A stretch of DNA of 64,000 nucleotides from Undaria pinnatifida. Lineage: Eukaryota; Sar; Phaeophyceae; Laminariales; Alariaceae. Positions 25,601-34,564 of this stretch are shown one piece after another. Position 1 is the first letter of the stretch; each line of letters starts with the position of its first letter. The position numbers were made by a program, and so were the translations under genes. Below the pieces are notes generated by a model. That model was not told where the DNA came from. It saw only the letters and a program-made list of their open reading frames with translations, and did not search any database. The DNA lies in NCBI GenBank assembly GCA_012845835.1, contig JABAKD010000019.1:14867420-14931419 (forward strand), read 5' to 3'.

Positions 25601-28600
25601 AGGGTCGCGGCCTCGACCGCCACCACCGGGGTATGTCGACCCCAGGGTGTGGGGAGGCGTGTCGGTGCTGAGGTCGGGAGGCGAAGGCAGACAAGACCGA
25701 GAGGAGCTGTCGCGGGAGGTGGCCGCTGGAAGGTCCGTGACCGTCATCGGTTCGTCCTTTCAGGCTCTGGAGCTGGCGTGCTCGCTCCAAGAAAAAAGGA
25801 ACGCTTCTTCTCAAAAGAAGGTGAAGTGGCGCAAGGTGTCAAGCTACTGAGCTAAAGAATGCGCGGTTTGACCCCATGGCATAATTATTTTTGACTGACC
25901 GCCTTGACTGACCGCCCTCTACACTAAACATAATTCCTTAATCAGAGGATGGGCCGCTTCGGTGAGGTGACGATTTGACTGACCGCGGTTTGACCCCTTG
26001 ACCGCCCGCCCCCCTACACTAATATTGTCACATTTAGGCCAAGTGAAACCTCCACGCGCCCAAAACAACCTACAGGAAAGGTGTCAAGCACGTAACGTTG
26101 TCATAGAAGACAGACGTTTGACCCCTGACGTGACCGCTCGCTTGTGCTAAACCTCTTAATAGCACATCAATTAAGCCCAGGCCTTTTTCTCAGAATAGAA
26201 GGCGAAACAATGTTGAGCGTCAAGCACCAAGCACATATGCTAATACAAATAGGGTGTTTGCGAGACAACAACTTTGGTTGTGTAGGAATGAAAATAAGTG
26301 ATAATAATACTGAAACCGACTATTAACAGCGTCATAACCCAAGGCCAACCTAACCCACGGAACTTTAGGCTAGAAGCGCAATTTTGGCCCGTTTTCGATG
26401 GTTTTTTCGTGGGTTGGGTTGGCCTTGGTGTTGTTGTTGTTGTTGTTTGTTGTTGTCGTTGTTGTTATTAATATATTATATATCTTCCAACACAACTAAC
26501 TTTGGTGGACATCCGGCGAACATCCTATTGTGAAGGCCGCTATTTAACCTCTTGACTGACCCCCCCTAAACAACATTGCTATATTTATTTGCGCCGAACC
26601 GCTTCTACGGAGGAGGTGAACTAGCGTGAAGCGTGAAGAAATGATGTTAGGAGATTGCTGTTTGACCGTTTTGACTGACCGTCTTGACTGACCGTCTTGA
26701 CTGACCGCCTTCACTGACCGCAACCCTACACCAAATATAGTGGAATAATGGATTGCTGACCGCTTCTCCGGGAAAAGTGAAGTGAATTGACTTGAGACCT
26801 CCACCAAAGATGCCACGGATGATAGAGTAAACCGCGACTTGACCCCGTGAATGACCGCCCCTACATTAATTGCGGTATATTACTTGTGGCCGGACACCTT
26901 CTCGGCGAAGTGAAGTGACGCATTGACTAACCGAGAATGGACTTTCTTGTCTGACCCTCAACTTAAAAAAAAACGAGTATATATTCATAGAGGACAGACT
27001 GCTTCTGCGGAGAAGGTGAAGTAGCGTGACTCTTTGACTGGCCGTGGTTTGATCTCTTGACTGACCCCCTTGACTGACCGCTCCCTACACTAAAAAAAGG
27101 ATGCTGATTAGGGGTGGGCCGCTTCTACGGAGAAGGTGACGTCTCCTGACGCCAATCGTCACGACAATAAGCATAGGAACCCTTTGACCGATCGATCCCC
27201 AACCTCAATCTGTGTTGCTAATAATGTTCGGACCGCTTCTTTGGAGAAAGTGAACTGACGCCTTGACTGACGGCGGCATGTACCTTTGACTGACCGCCAC
27301 GTACACTATAAATAAAACTAGATTTTTAGTTAGGGCGGACTGTTTCTCCAGAGAAGGTGAAATGAACTGACGCCTTGACTGGCTGTGTTTTTTTTTTGTT
27401 TTTTTTAGCACACGTTCACTTTCCAGCTTCTGGACAAGCCGTGGTCACAGGTGTCATCCCTTCTCCTCCCCGGTTCTTGCCTTCAATTTTTATCGCGCAC
27501 AGGGTTCAGCAATCCCACTGCTCATCGATTGTTCATCGAATGTTGCCAACTCACGCTCTCGCGCTTTCCGCAAGTCAATTTGTCCACAAGAAAAATTCCC
27601 AACGAATTTATACGAGTATGCACTCGGCGGGGCTCGAACTCACGAAACTGACCTATACCAGGCTCGAAGATTACCTGATACGCCACCGGGGCGACCGATA
27701 TTGTGGTATATAACCCCTTGACTGAGCGCACGTATACTAAAAACTGTACATTAATGAAGGCCGGATCACTTATCTGGAGAAGGTGAGTTGACGTCAACCG
27801 CACAAGGACTTGTGATTGGAGACTGCATTTTGTCCCCTCGACTACGCGCCTTGACTGACCACCCCCCGCACTAGAGTTGGCATAGTATAGTTTTGAAGGG
27901 TAGGCCGCTTCTCCGGGGAAGGTGAAGTGATAGTAGGCGTTCAAAAAATGCGCTAAATAGGACGCCGCGGGTTGAACCAGGGATGTGTATTTCCTCTCGT
28001 GCAACCTAAAAACACCCGAAAAGCCCTTTTCCAGTCTTTTCAATGCATTTCCCTAACTTGCCTTTCGTCCAACGACAGAAATACGTCATTGAGAGGCGGG
28101 GACAAAAACGGCCATCCCCGAATGGCCCGTGTACCACATGAAGCAGTGATGTACCATTCGTAGATGGATATTCTATAGATTTGATGTGAAAACCATAACA
28201 CATAGTCGACGTGAGACCATCATAGCTTTCTGATGGCTGGTATAGAATGTGGCGCCTTGGCCGCCATTATAGTTGGGCGATAATATAAAGGATAGTGCTA
28301 ATCCTACATATGGAAGCATCTCGTCGCCCCCTCTCACTGTTCTTACTGTTCCTTAGAACTGTTCCTTAGAGTATCCGACTGTCTTCTGCCTTCTGTCTAA
28401 GCTGTGAGCCAACGCGGAGCCGAATGGCCAAAGCCTCACGAATCATGACGAGACAGCCACCCAGCGCCGTCCACCCTTCTTGTGTCCCCACGGTGACACT
28501 CTATTAATAGTACAGCAGGCCTTGGGGCATCCGCCTACTTACTGCGTTTTCGCTCTACGTGGTAGTATCTGAGTATGACAACCATGTTTTATCAAATCCG

Positions 28601-30348
28601 GTTGGTGTTTACTGGATGCCCCCAAGGCTTCGTTGCCGTCTTCGACTTGTAGAAAAAAGCGCCCCCCCTCTCCGCATTGGCGCTGTCACCCATAAGCAAG
28701 AAAGCGTGCACAAGGTGCCGAAGTGCGTCTTACGAGCGGTTCTTGGAAGGATGCAGTGCATCCTTCATGCGACTCGCCGAATATCTCACAGCGCTTCGCG
28801 CTTGGTGCAAGCAATGTCTGTCTGGTTGGTGAAAACCCAACGTGCCCCGTCCCGGCATAGTAGGGATGCGAGGGTCTATGATCATGCGAGCCCGGCCATG
28901 CACTAACTGAGTACCCCTCCCCCCCCCGCGCCGCCAACGGCGTCTTCGTGCACGGCCTCACCGCACCACAGCAGAGCAAGGGAAGAAAAGGAGCTAGTCG
29001 CATGGTATTTGCTGAATACGCCCCCCTGGGACATATTCTGCCACAGTACTTAGCGATGGCACTACAACGGCGCTTAAACCATAAACAGGTCGAAACTATC
29101 CCCAACAACTCACTCCGCTGGGTGGGGCTTTCCAGCCGAACTCTTCCGGAACTAGCATCATCGCAATCTCTCCGGCATGTTGTGGACGGCACCGATTCGG
29201 CGAAGACAACCGTACCAACGGCCGAGCCAGAGTCGTGTGGCTGTTTTCCGGCCTATTCGACGGCGGAAGCTGATGCCCTCGCTAGAGGGATAACGCCCGA
29301 GCCAAAAGTTTCAGCGAGTCGCCAACGATTGCACGTCATCACCGCGCACTGGTCCGATTCGCGCGATACCGCGATGCACACCACGGACAGGGTGGTGCTA
29401 GCCGGCGCGGACGTAGCGCCACTGTCTTTAACCCTCGACCTTCCTGGTAAGGATGAACCTAGCCTTGACGCCGCTGCGACACCCATCGCGGGGAGGAAGA
29501 AGGCCGGCACTTTGGAGGTAGACGCCGAGACCGGCGCTGTCGTCGTTAACGATGAGCTGGCCGCGACGTCCTGCATATGGGTTGCGGGGGATATGGCGTA
29601 CTTTCCGTCGCGAGCGCACGGGGGGAAGCGGCTCGTCCTTCACTCGGAAGACCACGCGTTCCACAGTGGGACCCTTGCTGGGACGAACATGGCGGTGGCA
29701 GCGATGCAGACCATGACGGCGGGAGGAGGGGGGGCGGTAGGAGCGGGGCGGATGTACCGTCACTCCCCGGCGTTTATCGGGCAGGCGCCGCTGGCCGGCG
29801 TGAGAATGGCGACTGTCGGGGATTGCAGCGCCGCGATGCCCTCGTACGGGTTCTGGTGGACCAACGGAGCCACCGGCCTAACCCGCAAGACCACAGCCGC
29901 CAGCGTGAAGCGGGATCTCACTCGATTTCCACCCGCCGAGGATGGCGAGCGCGCCGGAGGGGTTACTCTGAGGAACCGCCAGACCGCGCGCAGACAGTTT
30001 ACCCCTGTGTTTGGAACCGGCGTGGTTTTCTACACCGATGGAGCTAAGGTGAAGGGTGCCATGCTGTGGGGATTTCCCGGGGAAGCTACGACGGCGGCGT
30101 CAATGACCCATGGGGGGTTTGACATGGACAGAAGCGGTGTGGAGGTGATGACACCGGCGGATGTCGCGTCGGGCATTTCGGCCCGGGCGCTAGACGTCCT
30201 CCGGGATGTTATAGAGCGGAGCATGGATACCGACGTGGATTTCTCTGACCAGAGGGCGAAAATCGCTTGGGTCCAGGGGTTATCGGACGCGGCCAAGGTG
30301 GTGGTCCGGGAGACGGGCGTTGGGCACCTGCAGCCGACGAGGAAGTGA
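10327..30348 (+). CDS. AIF-like mitochondrial FAD/NADH oxidoreductase
   Basis: The gene encodes a pyridine-nucleotide-disulphide oxidoreductase of the apoptosis-inducing-factor (AIFM1) type. Exons 25181-25820 and 28972-30348 are secure; 10327-10614 is a likely first exon, and 10706-10883 and 11761-11803 are possible linkers. All five join in phase. Visible parts are an Arg-rich presequence and a hydrophobic stretch (ASSVAAAATIACLNMF), the FAD motif VIVGFGVAGQAAF, the second Rossmann strand SVTVIGSSFQALELACSL, YAPLGHILPQYLAMALQRR, the FAD-binding strand CIWVAGDMAYF and the AIF-type C-terminus. Human AIF has 613 residues; this would be about 840 with Gly/Glu-rich inserts, so the exact exon set is open. 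Expected location is the mitochondrial intermembrane space, by family. Intron 4 carries a SINE and a junction-like tandem array. Confidence 0.9.
10706..10883 (+). CDS. Possible AIF-like linker exon 2
   Basis: The acceptor AACACAG and donor GTTG|GTATGT enclose 178 bp open in phase 0 to 1 (ETAFSPLTRQHFGKV at its start). The intron before it would be 91 bp. There is no homology support; only phase and splice signals. Confidence 0.35.
11157..11184. other. CTATTAATAG palindrome cluster
   Basis: A perfect CTATTAATAG at 11157-11166 is followed within 10 bp by GTATTAATAG. It is one of many copies in the window (see findings). Confidence 0.6.
11373..11549. repeat. 44-bp tandem repeat, four copies
   Basis: Each unit reads TGATACTGCTGCTGTTGC-CTCTAGCCAGCATCTCGG. 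Copies are almost identical, so the array is recent. Intronic if the AIF exon model is right. Confidence 0.92.
11761..11803 (+). CDS. Possible AIF-like linker exon 3
   Basis: A 43-bp segment between TATCACAG and a perfect GTAAGT donor reads LKSKDGAGTSLPDV in phase 1 to 2, which fits the phase-2 start of the FAD exon. Too short for homology. Confidence 0.4.
11868..11956. repeat. Decamer repeat ATGATACC/ATCATACC
   Basis: Nine or so 10-bp units of CATGATACC or CATCATACC type. Confidence 0.88.
12190..12500 (+). mobile_element. tRNA-derived SINE, diverged copy
   Basis: A box-B-like GGTTTCGAATCC at about 12205 is followed by the same body as the 48-kb copy (GAGCGGAAAGCGCGAG, GCTGAACCCTATGTGCGATAAA, GACCTGTGAAAACGGC). 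The box A part is not recognisable. Confidence 0.75.
12452..12620. repeat. Direct duplication of about 85 bp
   Basis: GAAGGTCGCTGAGGGTA... through AAAATGCAAC...CCAGTATCTGCT occurs twice in tandem with about 85% identity by eye. Confidence 0.75.
13216..13282. repeat. Decamer repeat TACAGCAGTG
   Basis: Five to six near-perfect 10-bp copies. Confidence 0.9.
13300..16310. other. No gene recognised (AIF intron)
   Basis: T-rich, moderately low-complexity sequence without an exon that joins in phase to anything. A telomere-like CTAACCCTAA is at 15767-15776. Confidence 0.5.
16319..16351. repeat. Interstitial degenerate telomere-like repeat
   Basis: AACGCTAACCGTAACCGTAA continues to AACCCTAGCC: a CCCTAA-like run with CCGTAA variants. 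Confidence 0.65.
16352..18040. other. No gene recognised (AIF intron); C23-type run
   Basis: ATGATTTCAACTTTCTCA-type imperfect repeats lie at 16510-16700 and a long C homopolymer at 17041-17063. Nothing coding could be supported. Confidence 0.5.
18060..18165. repeat. 15-bp tandem repeat GAAAACAncATTG
   Basis: About seven diverged units of the type AACATCGTTGAAAAC / AACAGCATTGAGAAC. Confidence 0.8.
18770..19090. repeat. ACCCG-based minisatellite, left block
   Basis: Runs of GACCCGACCCG alternate with GCGAGATTTTGAAAnCCTCTTG-like spacers, giving a unit of about 45-60 bp. Confidence 0.88.
19091..20085. other. Non-array spacer between two ACCCG blocks
   Basis: Contains GC-rich sequence at 19320-19520 with short open frames (Pro/Ala-rich) but no recognisable domain. 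Isolated GGATCCGCGGGTCCG-like units occur at 19905-20030. Confidence 0.5.
20086..20410. repeat. ACCCG-based minisatellite, right block
   Basis: Same unit type as 18770-19090, more diverged, alternating GACCCGACCCG with GCGAGATTTCAAAACCTCTTG. Confidence 0.88.
20411..21715. other. No gene recognised (AIF intron)
   Basis: No phase-consistent exon seen. One perfect CTATTAATAG palindrome is at 21502-21511. Confidence 0.5.
21724..22612. repeat. TTATGATGATG satellite, about 0.9 kb
   Basis: ATGATGTT/ATGATCTGTT units of 8-11 bp run almost uninterrupted, becoming most regular (ATGATGTT) after 22200. Confidence 0.95.
22618..22912 (+). repeat. Dispersed element next to satellite, copy 1
   Basis: Starts ACCCCTTTTTGACTACCGGGTTTGA, continues through CTCGCACGAGTGAC and a GGTAGT run, and ends CACTCGCGCGAGTGACCCCGAGC. 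A related copy at 30575-31372 has a TCATA satellite in place of its inner segment. Confidence 0.65.
22990..23300. repeat. Tandem repeat, about 115-bp unit, three copies
   Basis: Units share CCGTAGTCTTGGTCTCTTCC and TTCATTTGCTTTGGGTCTTTC with a variable T-rich centre. Confidence 0.85.
23525..23632. repeat. Decamer repeat GACATGATA
   Basis: About ten units of ATGATAGAC/ATGACAGAC. Confidence 0.9.
23650..25025. other. No gene recognised (AIF intron)
   Basis: Contains GGTT runs at 24238-24262. No supported exon. Confidence 0.45.
25034..25131. repeat. CCA trinucleotide repeat
   Basis: Nearly pure (CCA)n with a few CGC interruptions, 50 bp upstream of the FAD exon. Confidence 0.95.
25181..25820 (+). 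CDS. AIF-like gene exon 4, FAD and NAD half-domains
   Basis: This starts after AAACAG in phase 2 and reads RFFPNVIVGFGVAGQAAF with the FAD-binding GxGxxG. MTQIEFERCVLATGSRPRPP is the conserved ATG loop. SVTVIGSSFQALELACSL aligns with the NADH-binding strand, but the second and third Gly are replaced. It ends AAAAG-AAG|GTGAAG in phase 0. A Glu/Gly-rich insert sits between strands. Confidence 0.93.
27389..27695 (-). mobile_element. tRNA-derived SINE, full-length-like
   Basis: The minus strand has the tRNA-like head with box A TGGCGTATCAGG and box B AGTTCGAGCCCC, a body matching the 48-kb copy closely, and a T-run on the plus strand (A-tail) at 27389-27407. It is inserted inside the intron array. 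Confidence 0.88.
28706..28920 (+). repeat. GC-rich dispersed element, copy 1
   Basis: Shares CACAAGGTGCCGAAGT, ACTCGCCGAAtA, CTTCGCGCTTGgTG and GGTGAAAACCCAACGTGC with copies at 38175-38395 and 42120-42426 (inverted). Its end supplies CTAAC and the start of the C-rich tract just before the AIF exon 5 acceptor. Confidence 0.8.
28972..30348 (+). CDS. AIF-like gene exon 5, C-terminal half
   Basis: 459 codons including the stop. SRMVFAEYAPLGHILPQYL aligns with the FPExGxMGKxLPEYL block of AIF. VVNDELAATSCIWVAGDMAY is the FAD-binding strand, and RLVLHSEDHAFHSGTLAGTN corresponds to the HHDHAVVSGRLAGENM segment. The C-terminal part includes GVVFYTDGAKVKGAMLWGF, matching the GVIFYLRD..VVGIVLWN strand. 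The acceptor is CACCACAG after a C-rich tract that overlaps a dispersed repeat. Confidence 0.95.
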   Translation, partial: QSKGRKGASRMVFAEYAPLGHILPQYLAMALQRRLNHKQVETIPNNSLRWVGLSSRTLPELASSQSLRHVVDGTDSAKTTVPTAEPESCGCFPAYSTAEADALARGITPEPKVSASRQRLHVITAHWSDSRDTAMHTTDRVVLAGADVAPLSLTLDLPGKDEPSLDAAATPIAGRKKAGTLEVDAETGAVVVNDELAATSCIWVAGDMAYFPSRAHGGKRLVLHSEDHAFHSGTLAGTNMAVAAMQTMTAGGGGAVGAGRMYRHSPAFIGQAPLAGVRMATVGDCSAAMPSYGFWWTNGATGLTRKTTAASVKRDLTRFPPAEDGERAGGVTLRNRQTARRQFTPVFGTGVVFYTDGAKVKGAMLWGFPGEATTAASMTHGGFDMDRSGVEVMTPADVASGISARALDVLRDVIERSMDTDVDFSDQRAKIAWVQGLSDAAKVVVRETGVGHLQPTRK

Positions 30349-30600
30349 GAATTAAAATACGAAATAATGTTGGCATTTACTCCTTTGACAGAAAGAAGCA
30401 TTGTCGGTTACCTGGTATACATAGCCAGAGCAAATTCGTCCAATTCGGGTTATTGTGTATAAAACCATGTTTTCTACTGCAAAAACATAGAGATCCATCC
30501 CACTCCATGTTTTAACGCAGTTTTTTAACATAACTTGGGATGAAGGATACGGTATTGTAGTATCATTGTAGTATCATACCCCTTTACACTACCGGGTTTG
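30349..30600. other. AIF 3' flank
   Basis: AT-rich sequence following the stop codon; a poly(A) signal cannot be assigned with confidence. Confidence 0.4.
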
Positions 30601-31372
30601 ATCTATCATATCATATCGTATCATATCGTATCATATCGTATCATACCATATCATACCATATCATATCATATCATATCATATCATATCATATCATACCATA
30701 TCATATCGTATCATATCAGATCATAACATATCATATCGTATCATATCGTATCGTATCATATTATACCATATCACATCATATCATATCATATCATACCATA
30801 TCATATCATATCATATTATATCATATCATACAATATCATACCGTGTCATATCATATCATACCATATCGTATCATATCGTATCATACCATATCATACCATA
30901 TCATACCATATCATATCATATCATATCATATCATATCATATCATATCATATCATACCATATCATATCGTATCATATCATATCATAACATATCATATCGTA
31001 TCATATCGTATCGTATCATATCATACCATATCACATCATATCATATCATATCATACCATATCATATCATATTATATCATATCATACAATATCATACCGTG
31101 TCATATCATATCATACCATACCATATCATACCATATCATATCATATCATGTCATATCATATCATATCATACAATTTCATACCATATCATACCATCTCATA
31201 CTCGCACGATTGACCCTGTACCTCACCGACCAAAACACTTTTAGGCGATCTGCTTGGCGCGTCGTGGCTACCCACTCCATTGCGGATTCATATCGACAAA
31301 ATAAAACAGCACGAAAGCCTTAGACTTCAAAGGAACAGCGGGGTCGCGCGCGCGAGTGATCCCGAGCTACCG
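30575..31372 (+). repeat. Dispersed element with internal TCATA satellite, copy 2
   Basis: Begins ACCCCTTTACACTACCGGGTTTGA, then about 600 bp of (TCATA)n with CCATA/CGTATCA variants at 30605-31195, then ACTCGCACGATTGACCC and an end GCGCGAGTGATCCCGAGC. The satellite itself shows two long internal repeats (30600-30850 and 30930-31130). Confidence 0.8.
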
Positions 31373-31379
31373 CAAAAAA

Positions 31380-32400
31380 AGGTCCCGTATAGTGGGACAA
31401 AAGTCACCCCCCTAGCGTGGCCTGGGTGTTGTGTTTTGTTAAGGACGTTCTAGAGGGGCTAAGACACCTCGGCGTGCTTTTTTTTCTATGTACGAGCTCC
31501 AAGAATCTCCAAATTTGTGTGCGCTGAATCGCGACAATCGCGACAGTGCACCAACGTTGCAACCGCCCCGGCGGCCTGCGCGTTCCCACCCAAATTGTCT
31601 TTAACCCTTGCACTATCGCGATAAAAATACCTGATGCAGTCTGATAGCAAAATTTTTGTCCTTTAAAATACTGGCACATTTCTGTAAATATTGAAATATC
31701 CTGCTTCTTTGAGCGCTATTATTCGCGAAGCCGTAGCCGATAAGTCCAGGAAAGCACCTTTTTTCCCGCCCTACGCGTTGACCTCGACAGCGTACGGCAA
31801 CACTGTTCCACCGTTTCGGCAATGAAATATTTACCACGGTCAACGTGCTGAGAATTGCGCCCACGCTCTTCGAGACGAACTACCTACCTGGTGGAATTTT
31901 CACGCATCTATTCATGTGGTAGAGTAGAAAAAAAGGTTAGTGCGCCTATCGGATCGCAACGTTTCGTAACCCGCCCCCCGCCTCGCTCTTCCCCTCGCTG
32001 TCTCCTCCTTCCTTTTGTTTTTCTCTCTTTCTACCCCCCCCCTTCAACCCCCCCCCCCCCCCCTCATTTCGCTCACCCCTTGCCACACTCTATCGTATCT
32101 TTCTCCTGCCCTCCCCGTCCCTTTCTTCCCCTCTGAAGATTTGATGCAGGGAGGCGGATTTCTTCCGCTCGTGGCACCCCGGACAAATTCATGTATCAAC
32201 CCCGCCGATGCCGCTAGGATGAGGGACGCCGTTTCACCCTCATTGCCTTGCGTGCTTTGCCCCTCCTCCTACGGAACTAGTAGTACTGTAGCACTGTGGC
32301 ACTGTAGCACTGTACCACTGTAGCACCACGGACAACGTCTTTGGCCCAGATATTATAGGCGTTTCGGGCTACGGAGGCGGAGGGGAGGAGGGGTGGTGAG
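31380..32400. other. No gene recognised
   Basis: Contains C-rich tracts at 32033-32063. No supported exon on either strand. Confidence 0.45.
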
Positions 32401-32802
32401 GGCTCCAACAATCCGTGAACAATGTATTGTTGTTTCGCGTTCCTGTTGAGACAGGAGGGTTCTCTTGGTGTGTCGTTGATCGGTCTTCTGAGCGCGTGTA
32501 TAGCACTCTCGTACTCGAAGCCTGGGCGATACGCTGAGTTTGACCTGGACGATGATGGAGTTATTCGGGTACGGAGGCGGGGGGTGCAATGGGAAGAGAG
32601 GGGGTGGTGTGGGTTTGGACAGTGCGCGAACAAATTAATATATCATGCTCGTGCTTCGGCTTCGACCGAAGGAATGTCTCGGTGTTTTGTTGATGGGCCT
32701 TCTGAGTGCGGAGTGGTGCTCTCGAACCTGAAGCCTGGGCGATTCGCTGAGCATAACCCCCGAGATGATACATTTCTTGAGATGTACCAATCCGGGCAAA
32801 AA

Positions 32803-32850
32803 TTTAAGGACCGTTGGGTTATTACGATGTATACAAAATGTTACCTAAAT
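32803..32850. mobile_element. Mini inverted-repeat element TAAGGACCGTT, copy
   Basis: About 48 bp with ends TTTAAGGACCGTTGGG and (inverted) the degraded AnnnGTTACCTAAA. It sits inside the tandem repeat. Confidence 0.55.
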
Positions 32851-33300
32851 TCCGCCCAGAGTGGTAGGGCAGGGATTTCGATGGGCAGGAAGGGGGTGCT
32901 GCGGGTGGGGATACTACGTGGACAATATCATACTGTTGATTCGTGTTCGTGCTGTGACTGGAGACATGTATCTGTGAGTTTTGTTGATCGGTCTTCTGAG
33001 TGCGGAGCAGGACTCTCGTACCCTAAGCCTGGGCGATACGTAGAGCACCCCCCCCCGAGATGTTGGAGTTTTTGGAGTACAGAGGCGGAGGGTGGATGGG
33101 AAGGAAGGTGTTCGATCACTCCACAAGAACAACTCCTCGTTTCGTGTTCGTGTTTGAACCCCAGGAAAACATTGCTCGGCATTTCGTTGATTGGTCTTTT
33201 CAGTGAACGGCAGTACTCTGGTGCTAGAAGCCAGGGCGATACGCTGAGCACGATCCCTCCATGTGGTTGGGTTCATGGGATATACCACTCTGGGTGGAAA

Positions 33301-33352
33301 TTTAAGGACCGTTGGGCTATGGGTATGAATACAACATGATCCCTACAGTTTC
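33301..33352. mobile_element. Mini inverted-repeat element, copy
   Basis: Starts TTTAAGGACCGTTGGGC and ends GATCCCTACAGTTT, a decayed inverted match. Confidence 0.5.
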
Positions 33353-33592
33353 ATCCAGAGCGGTAGATGCGGGGGCTTCGATGGATAGAAAGGCGGTGGT
33401 ATTGGATTGGACAGTCCATGGATGATTTACGGTTGCGTGTTCGTGCTTTCACCGAAGGACGGTGTGTTTCAGAGTTTCGTTGGCCAGTCCTCTCGGTGCA
33501 GAGTAGTACTCTCGCGCTAGAAGCCTGAGTGATCCGCAGAGCACCACCTCCGAACTGACGAAGGTTTTGGCGAACACCACTCTGGGTAGGAC

Positions 33593-33640
33593 TTTAAGGA
33601 CCTTTGGGGTATTAACATGAATATGAAATGGTCCTTACGG
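33593..33640. mobile_element. Mini inverted-repeat element, copy
   Basis: TTTAAGGACCTTTGGGG at the left and AATGGTCCTTACGG at the right form an inverted pair around an ATG-rich core. Confidence 0.6.
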
Positions 33641-34309
33641 CTCCGCCCAAAGTGCCAGGGGCGGGGGGTTCGATGTGTAGGAACGCGGTGGTGCTGGTTC
33701 CGACAGTTCGTAAGAACAATGCATCGTTTTCCGTTCATGCTTCGACTGAACGTGCAATGACGTCTCGGTGCCGTCTGGCGTTGGCTTGGTTTGTCTTCTA
33801 AGGGCGAAGGTTTCTTGTATTGTACAACTATTACTAGCAGGAGCCTGGGCAAAATAAGCTCGGGGCTACGATCGAGCCTTGTATCGTAGGTTTTACTCAA
33901 AACGCGAGTTCTCGATAGGCCAAGGCTCGTCGATTCAATATTCTTGCTCTGTGTCACGGTAAATACAGAGTATTAATAGCGGTCTTCGAAGCATGGCTGA
34001 AATAATCTGCAGGCACGTTTGGCACTGCTTGTCGGGTTCATTGGCTAGTTTTTGCCCTTGCCAGACACGACTATGGACGTCAATATAGGGATCGTTTGGA
34101 TGTTTTAATGGATATCAGACGGCCCTTAAATTTACGTCCGTAGTAGTATAGCCGCTGACGATTAAGGACGAGATATCAGCGTGCTTAATAAGTTATTGGA
34201 GTAGGTACAGTATCGAGTGAGCCATTTGGCCGAGAGTGCGTGAGGTGGGGCTGAGACGCGATCGCTGTGTTGATAGGCGCGATTGGCTCCCTTAAATCCT
34301 TTTGATCCA

Positions 34310-34560
34310 GAAAGGAGCGGAGAAAATCTTGTACATACCTCATACAGGTTGGGCTCCGGTGATCCTGAGAAAAGAGTGCAGAAAAAACTTGTACATCTCA
34401 TACACGTTTGGCTCCGGCGATCCTGTTGATTCGGGAAAAGCGGAGCAAAACTTGTGTTGGTACATATCGTTCACATTGGGCTGTGGTGGTCGTGTCCTTC
34501 AGGAAAGAGCGGAGAAAAGTTTGTACATGTCATATACATTGGGTTTGCCTGCGTAAGAAA
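34310..34560. repeat. Tandem repeat, about 65-bp unit, four copies
   Basis: Units share GAGCGGAGAAAA-CTTGTACAT-CATACA-TTGGGCTCCGG-GATCCT with variation. Confidence 0.85.
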
Positions 34561-34564
34561 TACT

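Larger units (their letters stand above)
25821..28971 (+). other. AIF-like intron 4 with junction-like tandem array
   Basis: The intron opens GTGAAGTGGCGC. From about 26590 to 27930 it contains some eight to eleven units of 100-165 bp, each with GACCGCTTCTcCGGAGAAGGTGAAGTGA followed by TTGACTGACCGCC. The core CTTCTCCGGAGAAG is a palindrome. The exon 4 end (CTTCTCaaAAGAAG|GTGAAGTGG) matches this core including the GT. A SINE splits the array and a GC-rich dispersed repeat forms its 3' end. Confidence 0.85.
32400..33830. repeat. Diverged tandem repeat, about 200-300 bp unit
   Basis: Five to six copies share TTCGTGCT..GAC, TTGTTGATCGGTCTTCTGAG, GGAG..ACTCTCGTACC and AAGCCTGGGCGATACGCTGAGC. Three contain the small inverted element with TTTAAGGACCGTTGGG. 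Confidence 0.8.

Noticed and set aside
28686-29192. Minus-strand 168-codon ORF
   Set aside because: Antisense of AIF-like exon 5 and of the GC-rich repeat, with no homology seen.
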